Assembly (NCBI GenBank): GCA_015493625.1
Contig: WGCT01000002.1
Span: 1 to 6,606 of the forward strand
Direction: 5' to 3'
Length of the DNA: 6,606 bases
From: Draconibacterium sp.
GTDB taxonomy: Bacteria; Bacteroidota; Bacteroidia; Bacteroidales; Prolixibacteraceae
Shown here: one piece after another, positions 6,558 to 6,606 of the stretch
Layout of the letters: each line of letters begins with the position of its first letter
Numbering within the stretch: position 1 is the first letter of the stretch
Program-made: the position numbers and the translations under genes
Notes under the pieces: generated by a model
Database searches by the model: none
What the model was told of the DNA's origin: nothing
Seen by the model: the letters and a program-made list of their open reading frames with translations, nothing else

Positions 6558-6590
6558 ATAGTTATTGTCTATTTTTCTTTTTATATAATC

Positions 6591-6598
6591 CAAATCTA
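6591..6598 (-). promoter_or_regulatory. Candidate Bacteroidetes -7 promoter element for the lipid operon
   Basis: On the minus strand this reads TAGATTTG, a perfect match to the Bacteroidetes housekeeping -7 consensus TAnnTTTG. It lies 33 bases before the ATG at 6557, leaving room for a short leader. The -33 element (TTTG) would fall at or beyond the window end and cannot be judged. An upstream TTG start at 6593-6591 would sit inside this element, which supports the ATG. Six fixed bases can match by chance in AT-rich DNA, so this is suggestive only. Confidence 0.4.
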
Positions 6599-6606
6599 TT
6601 CAGAGC

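Noticed and set aside
6557..6593. Extra 12 N-terminal residues of the SPT-like protein from a TTG start
   Set aside because: The TTG overlaps a perfect -7 promoter-like element and the extra residues (MDYIKRKIDNNY) match nothing I know in the family.

Overview
The window looks like chromosomal DNA from a Bacteroidota (Bacteroidales/Marinilabiliales-like) bacterium. The evidence is an AT-rich base composition, the almost complete absence of Shine-Dalgarno sequences, an ECF sigma factor followed by a FecR anti-sigma factor with a DUF4974-type C-terminus, a SusC-type receptor with an STN domain, a DUF4833-like protein, and a serine palmitoyltransferase-like enzyme close to those of Bacteroides. 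All eight genes lie on the minus strand, so transcription runs from high to low coordinates. No RNA gene, CRISPR array, insertion sequence or clear repeat was seen, and no stretch of 300 bases lacks a gene.

Region 1 (about 6606 down to 2642) is a probable sphingolipid (dihydroceramide) operon. It encodes, in order, a PLP-dependent alpha-oxoamine synthase of the serine palmitoyltransferase type (6557-5352), a double GNAT-fold acyltransferase-like protein (5339-4218), an extended SDR/NAD-dependent epimerase-like reductase (4212-3208), and a small exported DUF4833-like protein (3160-2642). The gaps are 12, 5 and 47 bases (the last measured from the preferred ATG). By analogy with the bacterial ceramide pathway of Caulobacter, the first three could perform serine/acyl condensation, N-acylation and 3-keto reduction; only the first assignment is strong from sequence. 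A perfect match to the Bacteroidetes -7 promoter element (TAnnTTTG) lies just upstream of the first gene.

Region 2 (2641-2535) is a 107-base AT-rich gap with a weak hairpin plus T-run and imperfect promoter-like elements. It separates the lipid genes from the next unit.

Region 3 (2534 down to 1) is a cell-surface signalling unit: ECF sigma factor (2534-2019), FecR-type anti-sigma factor (1949-954), a small outer-membrane beta-barrel-like protein (957-316, overlapping the fecR stop as ATGA), and the N-terminus of a TonB-dependent receptor of SusC type with signal peptide and STN domain (307 to the window edge). Expected logic: the receptor's STN domain signals ligand occupancy to the periplasmic part of FecR, which then frees or activates the sigma factor to transcribe the receptor genes. 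The extra barrel gene between fecR and the receptor is the unusual part of this layout.

Three genes (spt-like, DUF4833-like, fecR-like) have a longest open frame that begins with TTG. In each case a slightly downstream ATG is preferred here and those coordinates are used.
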